From a bacterium (lineage in GTDB: Bacteria > Pseudomonadota > Alphaproteobacteria > Rhizobiales > JAKIUO01): 50,194 nt of DNA. The notes under the pieces are model-generated. The model did not search any database and was not told the DNA's origin. It worked only from the letters and a program-made list of their open reading frames with translations. The DNA is taken from the NCBI GenBank assembly GCA_024228495.1, contig JAAETJ010000134.1, positions 1-50,194 on the forward strand, given 5' to 3'. The position numbers and the translations under genes were made by a program. Positions within the stretch are counted from its first letter, which is position 1, and every line of letters starts with the position of its first letter. Positions 1-8,390 of the stretch are shown here, in pieces.

Positions 1-43
1 ATGGGCTGGCAATGGCTTGAGGCTTTGTGTTAGTCTTGGTCAT
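1..43 (-). CDS. Start of an unidentified gene running off the left edge
   Basis: On the minus strand an ATG at 43 is preceded by a good Shine-Dalgarno sequence (AAAAGGAG, complement of 53-60) at normal spacing. The visible residues are MTKTNTKPQAIASP, which are polar and typical of a disordered N-terminus. Fourteen codons are too few to name a family. The gene diverges from the paralogous pair beginning at 212, so 44-211 should hold promoters for both directions. Confidence 0.55.
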   Translation of the reverse strand, partial: MTKTNTKPQAIASP

Positions 44-211
44 GGCGTTGCTCTCCTTTTTGAGATAAGACACCTCGAGCTTACACGCTCAAGGCGGGCA
101 ACGCCGCAACACCTATTTCAACATTCTTCGGGACATTGCCATTGGGAGTATATTAACCTTTTTGGGTAACTATGAAGGCTTGTTATTGAGTTATGTAGGA
201 TCGTATTTTTT

Positions 212-694
212 ATGTCGCGTCAGTTACTACAATTAAGAGGTGATCCCTCTATAAGACAGTTTTTATTTTCACAATCTAGAAACGAAACCTCCTTTGATAC
301 CGAATGCAATAAACTGATGGATCGCATTGAAGAGCTGTTCCAGTTTTATGGTGCTTTTCATGTTCAGATTGATCTTTCAACCTGTCAGGTCATGATTTGG
401 CTGCTTGATGACCCCTTTAATTATCGCATTGTTGTAGGGGAGGAACTATTTGATGAGAGTGTCTGGCAACGCCACCCAAATGCTGCTTATCCCGACAATG
501 CCAAGATAAGACTTGATCAAATTCGCCCTGTGCTGGAGCGCTTTAAGACGCTGAGGTTTGAAGATGATAAAGTCTATCTGCGGTCTGGATCAATCAATAT
601 CATGAACGGCTGTCTGAGGCTTAATTTTTCTTGCGACGGCACTCATTTTATTGATCATCGTGATTTCTTGACAAGCCCGGTATATGAGGTCTGA
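212..694 (+). CDS. Conserved protein of unknown function, tandem paralogue A (160 aa)
   Basis: I do not recognise the family. The protein is about two-thirds identical, without gaps, to the next gene (837-1319), so the two are a tandem duplication. It has no signal peptide or membrane segment and looks soluble and cytoplasmic. Blocks shared by both copies are GDPSIR near residue 10, LMDR-EELF near 35-43, FHVQI and STCQV near 50-60, DDP-NYR near 66-72, VYLRSGSIN near 121-130, MNGCL near 131-136 and LNFSCDGTH near 137-146. Three Cys (STCQV, NGCL, FSCDG) and two His (FHVQ, DGTH) are kept in both, so metal binding or redox chemistry is possible but unproven. An AGGA motif lies about 10 bases before the ATG. 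The codon-level conservation makes it a real gene. Confidence 0.75.
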   Translation: MSRQLLQLRGDPSIRQFLFSQSRNETSFDTECNKLMDRIEELFQFYGAFHVQIDLSTCQVMIWLLDDPFNYRIVVGEELFDESVWQRHPNAAYPDNAKIRLDQIRPVLERFKTLRFEDDKVYLRSGSINIMNGCLRLNFSCDGTHFIDHRDFLTSPVYEV

Positions 695-836
695 TCGCCG
701 CGCTCCCTTGGCAAGGAAAGTTGTTTTTGCCATGCAAAATCTATATGGCTGACATACATTGTGGCACCTACTCATTTAAACTTAAATCAGCGACAACTCC
801 CCATCAACAGATGTCAAACAAAGGGGAGCCAAATTT

Positions 837-1319
837 ATGTCACGGCAATTGCTGCAATTAAAAGGAGATCCCTCAATCCGGCGCTTTGTGTTTTCGCAAA
901 CGCGTACTGAGAGCTTGTTTGATCAACGCTATGAGGAGTTGATGGATCGGGTCGAGGAACTATTCCTGTTTTTTGGCGTTTTCCATGTGCAGATTCATAT
1001 GTCAACCTGTCAGGTTACTGTCTGGCTTTATGATGATCCTTATAATTACCGGGTTCTGGCGGGTGAAGAGATTTTTTCACCAGAACATTATCAGCGGACG
1101 CCCAACCTGTCGTATCCTGATGGTGCCAGCATAGCGGCCAAACAGATTCGACCATTGCTGGATCGCTTCCGCAAGCTGCGTTTTGGCGATGATACGGTCT
1201 ATCTGCGTTCTGGATCCATCAATGTCATGAACGGTTGTTTGGGACTTAATTTCTCCTGTGACGGGACACATTATGTCGATCATAAGGAATTTGTGACCAG
1301 CGAGCTATACGAAGTCTGA
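837..1319 (+). CDS. Conserved protein of unknown function, tandem paralogue B (160 aa)
   Basis: This is the second copy of the unknown family at 212-694, with identical length and about 106 of 160 residues unchanged. Most differences are conservative (I/V, F/Y, D/E, K/R), the pattern of selection on protein. The C-terminal third (VYLRSGSIN, MNGCL, LNFSCDGTH) is the best conserved and probably holds the active or binding site. A strong ribosome site (AAGGGGAG) precedes the ATG. The stop lies six bases before the RNA methyltransferase gene at 1326, so the two are probably co-transcribed, which makes an RNA- or translation-linked role possible. That link is inference from position only. Confidence 0.78.
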   Translation: MSRQLLQLKGDPSIRRFVFSQTRTESLFDQRYEELMDRVEELFLFFGVFHVQIHMSTCQVTVWLYDDPYNYRVLAGEEIFSPEHYQRTPNLSYPDGASIAAKQIRPLLDRFRKLRFGDDTVYLRSGSINVMNGCLGLNFSCDGTHYVDHKEFVTSELYEV

Positions 1320-1325
1320 TCGGGT

Positions 1326-2588
1326 ATGTTATCAACTCCAATGGCTGAAACAAACCTCAAAATAGAGTCTCTTGGGGCTGGTGGCGACGGCGTTGCTACC
1401 AGTCATGAAGGCATGCCCGTATTTGTGCCCCTGGCGCTGCCTGGTGAGACCGTGGCGGTCGAGATTGACGATGGACGCGGCAAGCTTTTGTGGATTGTCG
1501 AACCATCAAGCGATCGCATCAAACCGGTTTGCTCGCATTTCACGCAATGTGGTGGTTGTACGCTGCAGCATTTGCGCGCTCCGGTGTACGAGGATTGGAA
1601 GCGGGAGCAGCTCGCCCTGTCCCTGGCGGCACGTGGCCTTGAGACAAAGGTTTCACCGCTCGAGGTTGGTGCAATTGGCATGCGCAGGCGCGCCGTTTTG
1701 AGTGCCACACGTACTAAAAAGAGTGTCATGATCGGCTATTTCAAGCGGTCTAGTCATGAGCTGGTTGATATTCATCAATGCCCCGTATTAAGCCCAGATA
1801 TCGTCGAGGCGCTGCCCGCATTGCGCAAGTTGGTGCGCCCGCTTTTATCGCGCAAGAATATTGCGCGAATATCTGTTTTATCGACCCAAGGTGGTCTGGA
1901 TGTGGTTATTGATGAGGTCGAACCTGTGGAAGAAGCTAGCCAGCGCGTCAAACTTGTGGAGCTTTGCGCGGGTCTGTCGCTCGCGCGATTGACCGTATCT
2001 GGGGAAATGATCATCGAAAAAGATCGGCCCTATATTTCGTTTGATGGCCTCAAAGCAGTATCGCCGCCGGGCGGATTTTTGCAAGCAAGCCAAGTTATTC
2101 AGGACAAGATGATTGCCCATATTCAGGAACTCGTCAGTGCAGGCAAAGCCCACAAGGGGCGGGCTCTTGACCTCTATAGTGGTATGGGAACCTTCTCCTT
2201 GCCTCTGGCCCGCTATTTCAAGGTCCTAGCCGTTGAATATGACAAAACAGCTTTGAGCGCCTTGCGACACGCAATTGGATTGTCAGAAGGGTTAAAGCCC
2301 GTCGAGATCCTCGAACGTGACCTCACGATCATGCCGCTAAGCGCTTTTGAGTTGCGGGATTATGATGTTGCTTTGTTCGATCCGCCGCGCTCTGGCGCAA
2401 GGGCGCAAGTCGCTGAACTTGCCAAGTCCGATATTCCCCGGCTCATTGCCATCTCGTGTAGCCCCGCAAGTTTTGCCAGAGACGCTCGCATTTTAATCGA
2501 TGGCGGCTATGAACTGCGCTCGTTGACCCCGTTTGACCAGTTTTTATATTCGACCCATGTGGAGCTGGTGGGAGAGTTTGTTAAGTAA
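1326..2588 (+). CDS. Class I SAM-dependent RNA (uracil-5-)methyltransferase, RlmD/TrmA-like
   Basis: Predicted to methylate C5 of a uracil in rRNA or tRNA using S-adenosylmethionine. The protein has 420 residues, normal for the family. It opens with a TRAM-like segment (IESLGAGGDGVA) and then Cys residues in the pattern expected for a 4Fe-4S cluster (CSHFTQCGGC near 69-78, then HQCP near 152). The Rossmann methyltransferase domain contains the SAM loop (LDLYSGMGTFSLPL), the FDPPRSGA motif and the catalytic-cysteine motif ISCSP near the C-terminus. Which uracil is modified (RlmC, RlmD or TrmA type) cannot be told from sequence alone. A second ATG five codons in (MAETNLKIES) could be the true start, and neither has a clear Shine-Dalgarno sequence. 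It lies six bases after the tandem unknown genes and probably shares their transcript. Confidence 0.88.
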   Translation: MLSTPMAETNLKIESLGAGGDGVATSHEGMPVFVPLALPGETVAVEIDDGRGKLLWIVEPSSDRIKPVCSHFTQCGGCTLQHLRAPVYEDWKREQLALSLAARGLETKVSPLEVGAIGMRRRAVLSATRTKKSVMIGYFKRSSHELVDIHQCPVLSPDIVEALPALRKLVRPLLSRKNIARISVLSTQGGLDVVIDEVEPVEEASQRVKLVELCAGLSLARLTVSGEMIIEKDRPYISFDGLKAVSPPGGFLQASQVIQDKMIAHIQELVSAGKAHKGRALDLYSGMGTFSLPLARYFKVLAVEYDKTALSALRHAIGLSEGLKPVEILERDLTIMPLSAFELRDYDVALFDPPRSGARAQVAELAKSDIPRLIAISCSPASFARDARILIDGGYELRSLTPFDQFLYSTHVELVGEFVK

Positions 2589-2670
2589 TGTGCTCGCCGC
2601 GCGGCAGATAGTTCACCTGAAACCAGGGGCTGACCCTTGGAAACCGAGTTTTTAAGAGTGGGTATTTGTG

Positions 2671-2826
2671 TAAGGGGAACATTCGAAAACCCAAAAAAAA
2701 AATCGATCCTGATCGGCTAGACTGTGAATATGTAGAAACCGATTTGGTGAGCGGGAATTGTGGTGGGACAGCTGGTTTTTTTTGATCTTTCCAAAAATAT
2801 GTGGGGCTGGACAAGTTCGGCGATCC
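2671..2826 (-). repeat. Dispersed repeat, copy 1 (inverted relative to copy 2 at 26588)
   Basis: The reverse complement of this stretch matches 26588-26740 almost base for base. Both begin with GGATCGCCGAACTTGTC, share CACCAAATCGGTTTC (one base differs) and GCCGATCAGGAT, and end near a TTCCC(C)TTA. The match stops sharply at the GGATCG end. It has no convincing terminal inverted repeats, and the frames through it differ between copies, so I treat it as non-coding. It sits between the methyltransferase stop and the XRE gene stop. Confidence 0.8.
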
Positions 2827-2875
2827 CCTCGTTTTGCTGAAAACCATAGTACCGTTCGAGAATTTCCTAGCTGAT

Positions 2876-3259
2876 CTAAAAGCCATTTGGCGCACACCAA
2901 AAGAGCGGCGCAAGTCCAATGCCGGTCACACTATCGGCTATTGCCCGAACAATGTTGATGATGCTTTTGTGAAGCTGTATATCGTCGATTTGCACGAAGG
3001 CGCGGTTGAGTTCCAAAGCCTCATAGTTACTGTGAAATTCCAATATACAGGGCTGGGTTTTTGCTTCCTGAAATGAAGGTTGCCCGCCGCCGCCCATCGG
3101 CGCGTCATCGAAAAAATACTGAACAAGCACGCCCAGAACTTGAGCGAAGTAGAAAAGACGACTGGCTCCTATACGGTTTGTTCCTTTCTCATATTTCTGT
3201 ATTTGCTGGAAAGAGATGCCCGTTTCGCTACCAAGTTCCTTTTGGCTCATGCCGATCAA
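2876..3259 (-). CDS. XRE-family helix-turn-helix regulator with a damaged or unusual start
   Basis: A DNA-binding regulator of the short SinR/XRE type common in alphaproteobacteria. The helix-turn-helix is clear (GMSQKELGSETGISFQQ, QKYEKGTNRIGASRL), followed by an FFDDAP linker and a C-terminal helical segment (residues near 85-115, IINIVRAIAD). The first usable start is a TTG at 3259. The frame is open further upstream and still reads family-like residues there (CSRVRLQRALIGMS), but I see no ATG, GTG or TTG before them. So the N-terminal helix may be lost, or translation may start at a rare ATT near 3286. The upstream residues run into the stop region of the DUF192 gene. It may be an eroding gene. 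Its other end abuts dispersed repeat copy 1. Confidence 0.6.
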   Translation of the reverse strand: MIGMSQKELGSETGISFQQIQKYEKGTNRIGASRLFYFAQVLGVLVQYFFDDAPMGGGGQPSFQEAKTQPCILEFHSNYEALELNRAFVQIDDIQLHKSIINIVRAIADSVTGIGLAPLFWCAPNGF

Positions 3260-3306
3260 AGCTCGCTGAAGCCGAACGCGGCTACATTCAATGAAACGGT
3301 GAAGAT

Positions 3307-3831
3307 TTATTGAGCACGTAAAAGCGGATGCAGCAATTGATCTCCAGACTTGATCCCCCAGCGCTCAACGGAACCCGCATTGAGTTCCAAAACACCATAT
3401 ACCGGTTGACCCGACGAAAGTACGAGTTCTGAAAACGGCTCTGTACGCTCGAATATTCTGGCAATGGTACCATCGCGCATCACGAACAGCATATCGAGGG
3501 ACAAAATAGTATTTTTCATCCACATGCTGATCAGTCGCTCGGGGGCATAAATAAACAACATGCCATGATCTGCTGGCATAGAACGGCGAAACATCAAGCC
3601 TTGCGCCTGCGAACGCTCATCAAGGGCCAGTTCAACTTTGAACTGATATGTACCATTTCCGGTTTTGATCGATAAATTGCTCAATCGGCTGGAGCCTTGT
3701 TGTTCCGGCATTTGTGAGCCGCACCCCGTCAAGGTTAAAACCGCGACAAAAGACATCGCACAAAATAGAAACGCGCAGACAACCCTTATTGCCTGCGCGT
3801 CATTATTTTTTGATCGGATTTTCACGCGCAA
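3307..3831 (-). CDS. DUF192 family lipoprotein
   Basis: A 174-residue exported protein. It has a hydrophobic signal (about residues 16-35) ending in a lipobox (LTGC), so it is probably lipid-anchored in the envelope. The mature part is one DUF192 domain: FKVELALDERSQAQGLMFRR, then MPADHGMLF, SMWMKNT and a C-terminal GVLELNAGSVERWGI block, all hallmarks of the family. The molecular role of DUF192 is not firmly known. It starts five bases after the cold-shock protein stop, so it is co-transcribed with that gene. This pairing of a double cold-shock gene and DUF192 is, from memory, common in alphaproteobacteria. Confidence 0.85.
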   Translation of the reverse strand: MRVKIRSKNNDAQAIRVVCAFLFCAMSFVAVLTLTGCGSQMPEQQGSSRLSNLSIKTGNGTYQFKVELALDERSQAQGLMFRRSMPADHGMLFIYAPERLISMWMKNTILSLDMLFVMRDGTIARIFERTEPFSELVLSSGQPVYGVLELNAGSVERWGIKSGDQLLHPLLRAQ

Positions 3832-3836
3832 GCCAA

Positions 3837-4496
3837 TTAATGGCTAGCTGGGAAAGTTCCAACAATCGGCTTGAGTTCTGCAGCCATCAGGCCTTTCGAG
3901 CCATGACCGTAGCGAACATAAACCTGTTGTCCAGGTCTCAATTCCGCAAACCCAAAGCGACGCAATGTTTCCATGTGAATAAAAATGTCTTCGGAACCAT
4001 CGCCTCTCGTCAAGAAACCATAGCCTCTTGTACGATTGAACCATTTGCACAAAGAAAGTTCCCAATCGCTTTCTGGCTCAACGATGACATGTGTCCTCTG
4101 AGGGATCTGTGATGGGTGGATCGCGGTGCTATCATCCATGCTGACAAGACGCATGGTTTGCAGACCGCGTGGTCCCTGAACAACATCGCAAACAACACGG
4201 GCGCCTTCATAGGCAGTTTGATAGCCGTGGTTGCGAAGGATGGAAACATGAAGAAGAACATCACCATGCTTGGGTTCATCAGGTACAATAAAACCGTATC
4301 CTTTGGAAACATCGAACCATTTGATTGCTCCGATAACCTGTTGGACTTCGAGTCCCAGAGCTTCATTGGGAACTGGCGCTGGTGCGACTCCAGGAGCCAT
4401 TCCGATCGAGCCAAATCCCTGCTGCTCACCTGATGCTGTATTTTCAGATGGTAAGATCCCCATGTCGTCGCCGCTTTTTGTTTTATCATTCGTCAT
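3837..4496 (-). CDS. Double cold-shock-domain protein
   Basis: A 219-residue cytoplasmic protein with two CspA-type cold-shock domains, expected to bind single-stranded RNA or DNA and act as an RNA chaperone. Domain 1 (about 54-125) has [15 protein letters not shown] with RNP1 KGYGFI and RNP2-like VLLHV. Domain 2 (about 145-212) has [13 protein letters not shown] and IFIHM. A Gly/Ala/Pro-rich N-terminal tail of about 50 residues precedes them. An AGGGGG stretch about 12 bases before the ATG is the likely ribosome site. The ~590-base leader upstream could hold a cold-responsive 5' UTR, but I see no specific motif. DUF192 follows five bases downstream. Confidence 0.9.
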   Translation of the reverse strand: MTNDKTKSGDDMGILPSENTASGEQQGFGSIGMAPGVAPAPVPNEALGLEVQQVIGAIKWFDVSKGYGFIVPDEPKHGDVLLHVSILRNHGYQTAYEGARVVCDVVQGPRGLQTMRLVSMDDSTAIHPSQIPQRTHVIVEPESDWELSLCKWFNRTRGYGFLTRGDGSEDIFIHMETLRRFGFAELRPGQQVYVRYGHGSKGLMAAELKPIVGTFPASH

Positions 4497-5082
4497 TACA
4501 GTAAAAACCCCCTAACTGCTTTTTTTTAATTCATTTTACATGAAGTGTAACCGCAGCTAAATTGACGTTCTACCGAGCACGCAGACCTCTACTTCTTACC
4601 GCTCACTAAAACGACTTCTCACCGCGTGTCTAAGAATCTAGTGCTCGATTGGGAAAGGGTCAAATGATTTTCAGGGGGTGCCACGGCAGAAACAAATTTC
4701 CAACACCTTTTTGCCCCATAAGACATAGTGAGACCGAAACGGAATTTGACTTTTTATACAGCTGTTATTAAAGGAATTTTTACCTTTTCAAAAGAGATCC
4801 CTCTTCGCAATCCCCAAGCCGTAAAAAAGTTTCCCCATAATAATAAAAATGACAGTACTGATGTGAATATCTTCAAACTGAATCACAATAAACTCGCAAA
4901 AGTATAAAATCAGCAATCAAGTGATTCGTTTTGGCGCAAGCAACATGCACGTATTTGTGCGCGTTCAAGTCAATAAGATCGCTACAAAACACGTCGATCT
5001 CAAATAATCGAGCAAACGGGTAAAACACAACGGCTACAAAACTTGGAAAAACAGAATTGTGGTCACAACGAACCTGGTGCGA
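4497..5082. other. Long intergenic region upstream of the cold-shock gene
   Basis: 586 bases with no convincing gene on either strand. It is A/T-rich, especially 4730-4920. It must hold the promoter and leader of the minus-strand cold-shock gene and the region downstream of tRNA-Glu. I could not identify a clear sigma-70 promoter, terminator or riboswitch in it. Confidence 0.5.
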
Positions 5083-5157
5083 TGGTACCCCCTAGGAGAA
5101 TCGAACTCCTCTTTCCAGAATGAAAATCTGGCGTCCTAACCGATAGACGAAGGGGGC
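5083..5157 (-). tRNA. tRNA-Glu (anticodon TTC), CCA encoded
   Basis: Read on the minus strand it folds as a cloverleaf. The acceptor arm is GCCCCCT paired with AGGGGGT (first pair G-U). The anticodon stem is CCAGA/TCTGG with loop TTTTCAT, giving anticodon TTC at 5124-5122. The T arm is AGGAG-TTCGATT-CTCCT, the discriminator is A, and the terminal CCA is encoded at 5085-5083. It supplies Glu-tRNA for translation and, by the usual C5 route of alphaproteobacteria, is not needed for heme synthesis. Confidence 0.95.
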
Positions 5158-5391
5158 ACTATATCCAAGCAACATACAAACACGAAGGCCTGAGACTTGA
5201 CTAATCGAACCAATACGACCCGCTTGATCGCAAGAGCCATATTCACAGTGCTTGAGCAGCACCGAAGACAATTGATATACTGACCATTGCACCCGAACGC
5301 AAGAGTTTGATGGCCTTTTTAGGCTCTGTGCGTCAAAAAAACTGTAGGACGATCAGGCGTTCTGGTCGAGCAACTATAAAACAAGGATATT

Positions 5392-7227
5392 TTAGCGGTT
5401 TTTGCGCGGGTCAGCGACATCATCAATGATCATCTCGACCTTGGTGCGCCCGCCCCAGCTATTGAGCTTCAACGATCCTGCGACATGCAACGGCATGCCA
5501 TTATTGTTGAGCAACAACTCGCCTATCGATGTATCAGCGCTGCGAAAGGCCACCGCATCAATGCGCGATCCATCTCCCGCCTGCAGTGAACAACGCACAT
5601 GACCATTGCCGACAATCTTGGCAAAATTGACATGATGGGCGGGAAACACAAAACGCGGCGGTGGATTGCCACTACCATAGGGACCCGTTTTTTCCAGTTG
5701 CGCCAGCAATTCTTCATTTGCGGCCAAAGGCGTCAAGGCTCCATCGATCAGCAAGTCTGAACCGCCCAATGCCTTTTTTTGAGCTTCTTTGAGGGTGTCG
5801 CGTAAAAACACTCCTAGCTCATCATATTTACTTTCTAATACGGTCAAGCCGCCAGCCATGGCATGCCCGCCCCCTTTGACAAGCAATCCTTCCTTAACGG
5901 CGGCGCGAATGGCACTGCCAATATCGACGCCTTGCACTGAGCGCGCCGATCCCGTGCCCTCGCCACCACCTTCCCAGGCAATGGACAGAGCCGGGCGCTT
6001 GAAGCGCTCACACAAACGAGAGGCCAACAAGCCAACGAGGCCTTTGTGCCAATCAGGTGATCCCGTGATAATGATCGGTGTATCAGGGTCTTGTTCCACC
6101 AGCTGATCAGCAGCAGCCACTGCTTCTTCAAGCATCACGCCTTCCATGGCTTTACGCTCATTATTGTAGCGGTCCAGCTGTTCGGCAATTTTTCGCGACT
6201 CGATCTCATCATTACTCGACAAAAGCTGCGCGCCAAGCGAGGCTTTGCCGATGCGCCCACCCGCATTGATGCGCGGCCCCAGAATAAAACCAAGAGAATA
6301 AGAGGTTGGTGCTTCTTGCAGACCCGCCACCTCGCCAAGCGCCCGCAGCCCCACATTCTGGCGCAGGCGCATGACCTGCAATCCCTTGTGCACATAAGCC
6401 CGGTTGAGACCGGTCAGCGGCACCACATCACAAATAGTCGCGAGCGCCACCAAATCCAGCAACTTCAACAGATCGGGGGCCTTGCGCTGCTCATCATAAA
6501 AATCAAGCTTGCGCAGTTCCTTGACGACCGCCACCAATGTCAAAAAAACCACCCCGGCCGCAGCCAGGTCGCCTTGCCCCGACAGATCATCGGGTCGATT
6601 AGGATTGATCAGCGCATAACAAGGCGGAAAATCTTCGCCGAGCTGATGATGGTCGATAATAATGGCGTCGCAATCCGTTTTTTCGACGACGCCCAAAGCC
6701 TCATGGGAGGTACTGCCGCAATCCACCGTGATGATAAGCTTTGCACCATCGGCCACCAATTGTTCCATGGCAGCGGGATTGGGACCATAACCTTCAGTCA
6801 TGCGGTCAGGAATATAGATACGGCAATTAATATTGTGGCTGGCCATAAAACGCTTCCACAAGGCGCTCGACGTGCCGCCATCCACGTCATAGTCACCATA
6901 GATGACAATGGCCTCTTCATTAGTGATGGCGCTGGCGATGCGCGCGGCGGCTTTTTCCATGTCTTGCAAACTGGATGGGTCCGGCATCAGATTTTTAAGA
7001 GAGGGATCGAGATAGATGCCCACATCATCTTGCGGGTCCAGCCTTGAGGCCAGCATACGACCCAAAACCTCTGGCACATGATAGCGCTGAGTGATGTCCA
7101 TGGCGATATGGATGCGCGATGGCTCCAGTCGGTCTTTCCAGACATGACCGCCCGCGGATTCACTTACCCCCAAAAAGGGTCCCGCCGCCATATTCTCAGA
7201 TTGTCCAAAATCTTCCACTGCGCTCAT
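5392..7227 (-). CDS. recJ: Single-stranded-DNA-specific 5'-3' exonuclease RecJ
   Basis: Degrades single-stranded DNA 5' to 3' in recombinational and mismatch repair. The 611 residues match normal RecJ size. DHH-family metal motifs are intact: DYDVDG at 112-117, VDCGS near 168-172 and DHHQ at 192-195. The DHHA1 domain follows (GRIGKASLGAQLL region and KGGGHAMAGG near 460-470), then the C-terminal OB domain. It starts at ATG 7227. It lies downstream of glpX on the same strand with a ~140-base gap, as in many Rhizobiales where recJ follows hom-glpX. Confidence 0.95.
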   Translation of the reverse strand: MSAVEDFGQSENMAAGPFLGVSESAGGHVWKDRLEPSRIHIAMDITQRYHVPEVLGRMLASRLDPQDDVGIYLDPSLKNLMPDPSSLQDMEKAAARIASAITNEEAIVIYGDYDVDGGTSSALWKRFMASHNINCRIYIPDRMTEGYGPNPAAMEQLVADGAKLIITVDCGSTSHEALGVVEKTDCDAIIIDHHQLGEDFPPCYALINPNRPDDLSGQGDLAAAGVVFLTLVAVVKELRKLDFYDEQRKAPDLLKLLDLVALATICDVVPLTGLNRAYVHKGLQVMRLRQNVGLRALGEVAGLQEAPTSYSLGFILGPRINAGGRIGKASLGAQLLSSNDEIESRKIAEQLDRYNNERKAMEGVMLEEAVAAADQLVEQDPDTPIIITGSPDWHKGLVGLLASRLCERFKRPALSIAWEGGGEGTGSARSVQGVDIGSAIRAAVKEGLLVKGGGHAMAGGLTVLESKYDELGVFLRDTLKEAQKKALGGSDLLIDGALTPLAANEELLAQLEKTGPYGSGNPPPRFVFPAHHVNFAKIVGNGHVRCSLQAGDGSRIDAVAFRSADTSIGELLLNNNGMPLHVAGSLKLNSWGGRTKVEMIIDDVADPRKNR

Positions 7228-7366
7228 GACATTCCTCCAATGAGGTTCGAAGGTTAAGGTGATTCGTGAAGTGCTTCAAATCTGCCTGTTAAAGAGTGTG
7301 CGCAAGTTTGGACCCTGCTGAAAAACTGAGCAGAATACAAGCAAACTCGTCCGTAAATTTCCTAAA

Positions 7367-8371
7367 CTAGCTCATGCTCAGCGAACAGTCATGAATGGTG
7401 TCGATGATGCGCACGCTACCAGTTGATGCGCGCATAACTATACTTTGGGTAGAGGCCTTGGAACCAGCTTTGCGGACCCCGTCAAGCAGGTAGCCATCAG
7501 TGACACCGGTTGCCGCAAAGCTCGCATCCCCAGAGATCATATCGTTTAGCGTATAAATTTTCGAAATATCTGGAATCTCATATTTTTTGATCAGTTTTTG
7601 GTCTTCCTTATCCCGTACCAGCAAACGCCCCTCAATTTGCCCACCCGCACAGCGCAAGGCGGCGGCGGCGAGGATACCCTGATCAGCACCACCAATGCCC
7701 AGGTACATATCAATGCCTGTTTCATTGGTATCGGTTGTCTGAATAACCCCTGCGATATCCCCATCACCGATCAATCTTATGGCCGCCCCGGCAGCGCGCA
7801 CCTCTTCGATCAATTTTCCATGCCTTGAGCGATCAAGAATACATACGGTGATGTCGCGGGCATCGACGCCCTTGGCCTTGGCCAAAGCTTCAATATTATC
7901 CTTTGGTGAGCGATCAAGACCGACCAGCCCTTGCGCGAAGCCCGGACCAATAGCGATCTTTTCCATGTAAATGGGTGGCACGCGTAACAGCGTGTCTTTT
8001 TGTGCAATGACGATCACTGACAGGGCATTCGACAAGGAGCGGGCATTAATAGAGGACCCTTCAAGCGGCATCAAAGCGATATCAGCATCATGCTTGCTAC
8101 CTTCACCAATATGAGCACCTGCCTGCAATTGCTTATTGTCGGAATAACCTTGTTCCCCGACAATCACCTTGCCGCCGACAGGGAGTTTTTGTAACTGCGC
8201 GGCCATCGCACCAAGAGCTGCTTCATCACCGCCCATCTCGTCGCCGCGCCCCGTAAAGCTAGCCGCCGCTAAAGCGGCTGCTTCCGTTGCCCGCACGATC
8301 CCCATCGTGCACATGCGCCCAAAATCCACGATGTCTACTTTCCCACCAGGTCTATTCATGTTGTTCGCCAT
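7367..8371 (-). CDS. glpX: Class II fructose-1,6-bisphosphatase GlpX
   Basis: Hydrolyses fructose 1,6-bisphosphate to fructose 6-phosphate in gluconeogenesis. The family blocks GRGDEMGGDEAA, LEGSSINARSL, GIGGADQGI and ATGVTDGYLL are present, covering the metal and phosphate sites. The frame stays open upstream to a TTG at 8404 that overlaps the end of hom. I chose the ATG at 8371 (MANNMNRPGG), which begins 20 bases after the hom stop and gives the usual length of about 334 residues. It is the middle gene of the aminotransferase-hom-glpX series. Confidence 0.92.
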   Translation of the reverse strand: MANNMNRPGGKVDIVDFGRMCTMGIVRATEAAALAAASFTGRGDEMGGDEAALGAMAAQLQKLPVGGKVIVGEQGYSDNKQLQAGAHIGEGSKHDADIALMPLEGSSINARSLSNALSVIVIAQKDTLLRVPPIYMEKIAIGPGFAQGLVGLDRSPKDNIEALAKAKGVDARDITVCILDRSRHGKLIEEVRAAGAAIRLIGDGDIAGVIQTTDTNETGIDMYLGIGGADQGILAAAALRCAGGQIEGRLLVRDKEDQKLIKKYEIPDISKIYTLNDMISGDASFAATGVTDGYLLDGVRKAGSKASTQSIVMRASTGSVRIIDTIHDCSLSMS

Positions 8372-8390
8372 ACATATGGAAGCTGCGCCG

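Noticed and set aside
2581-2919. Frames through dispersed repeat copy 1
   Set aside because: Equivalent frames in copy 2 differ by frameshifts in A/T runs, so coding is not conserved.
6091-7047. Long open frame (318 residues) on the plus strand
   Set aside because: It lies opposite recJ in another frame, and its composition looks like an antisense shadow with no motif. recJ has full domain support.
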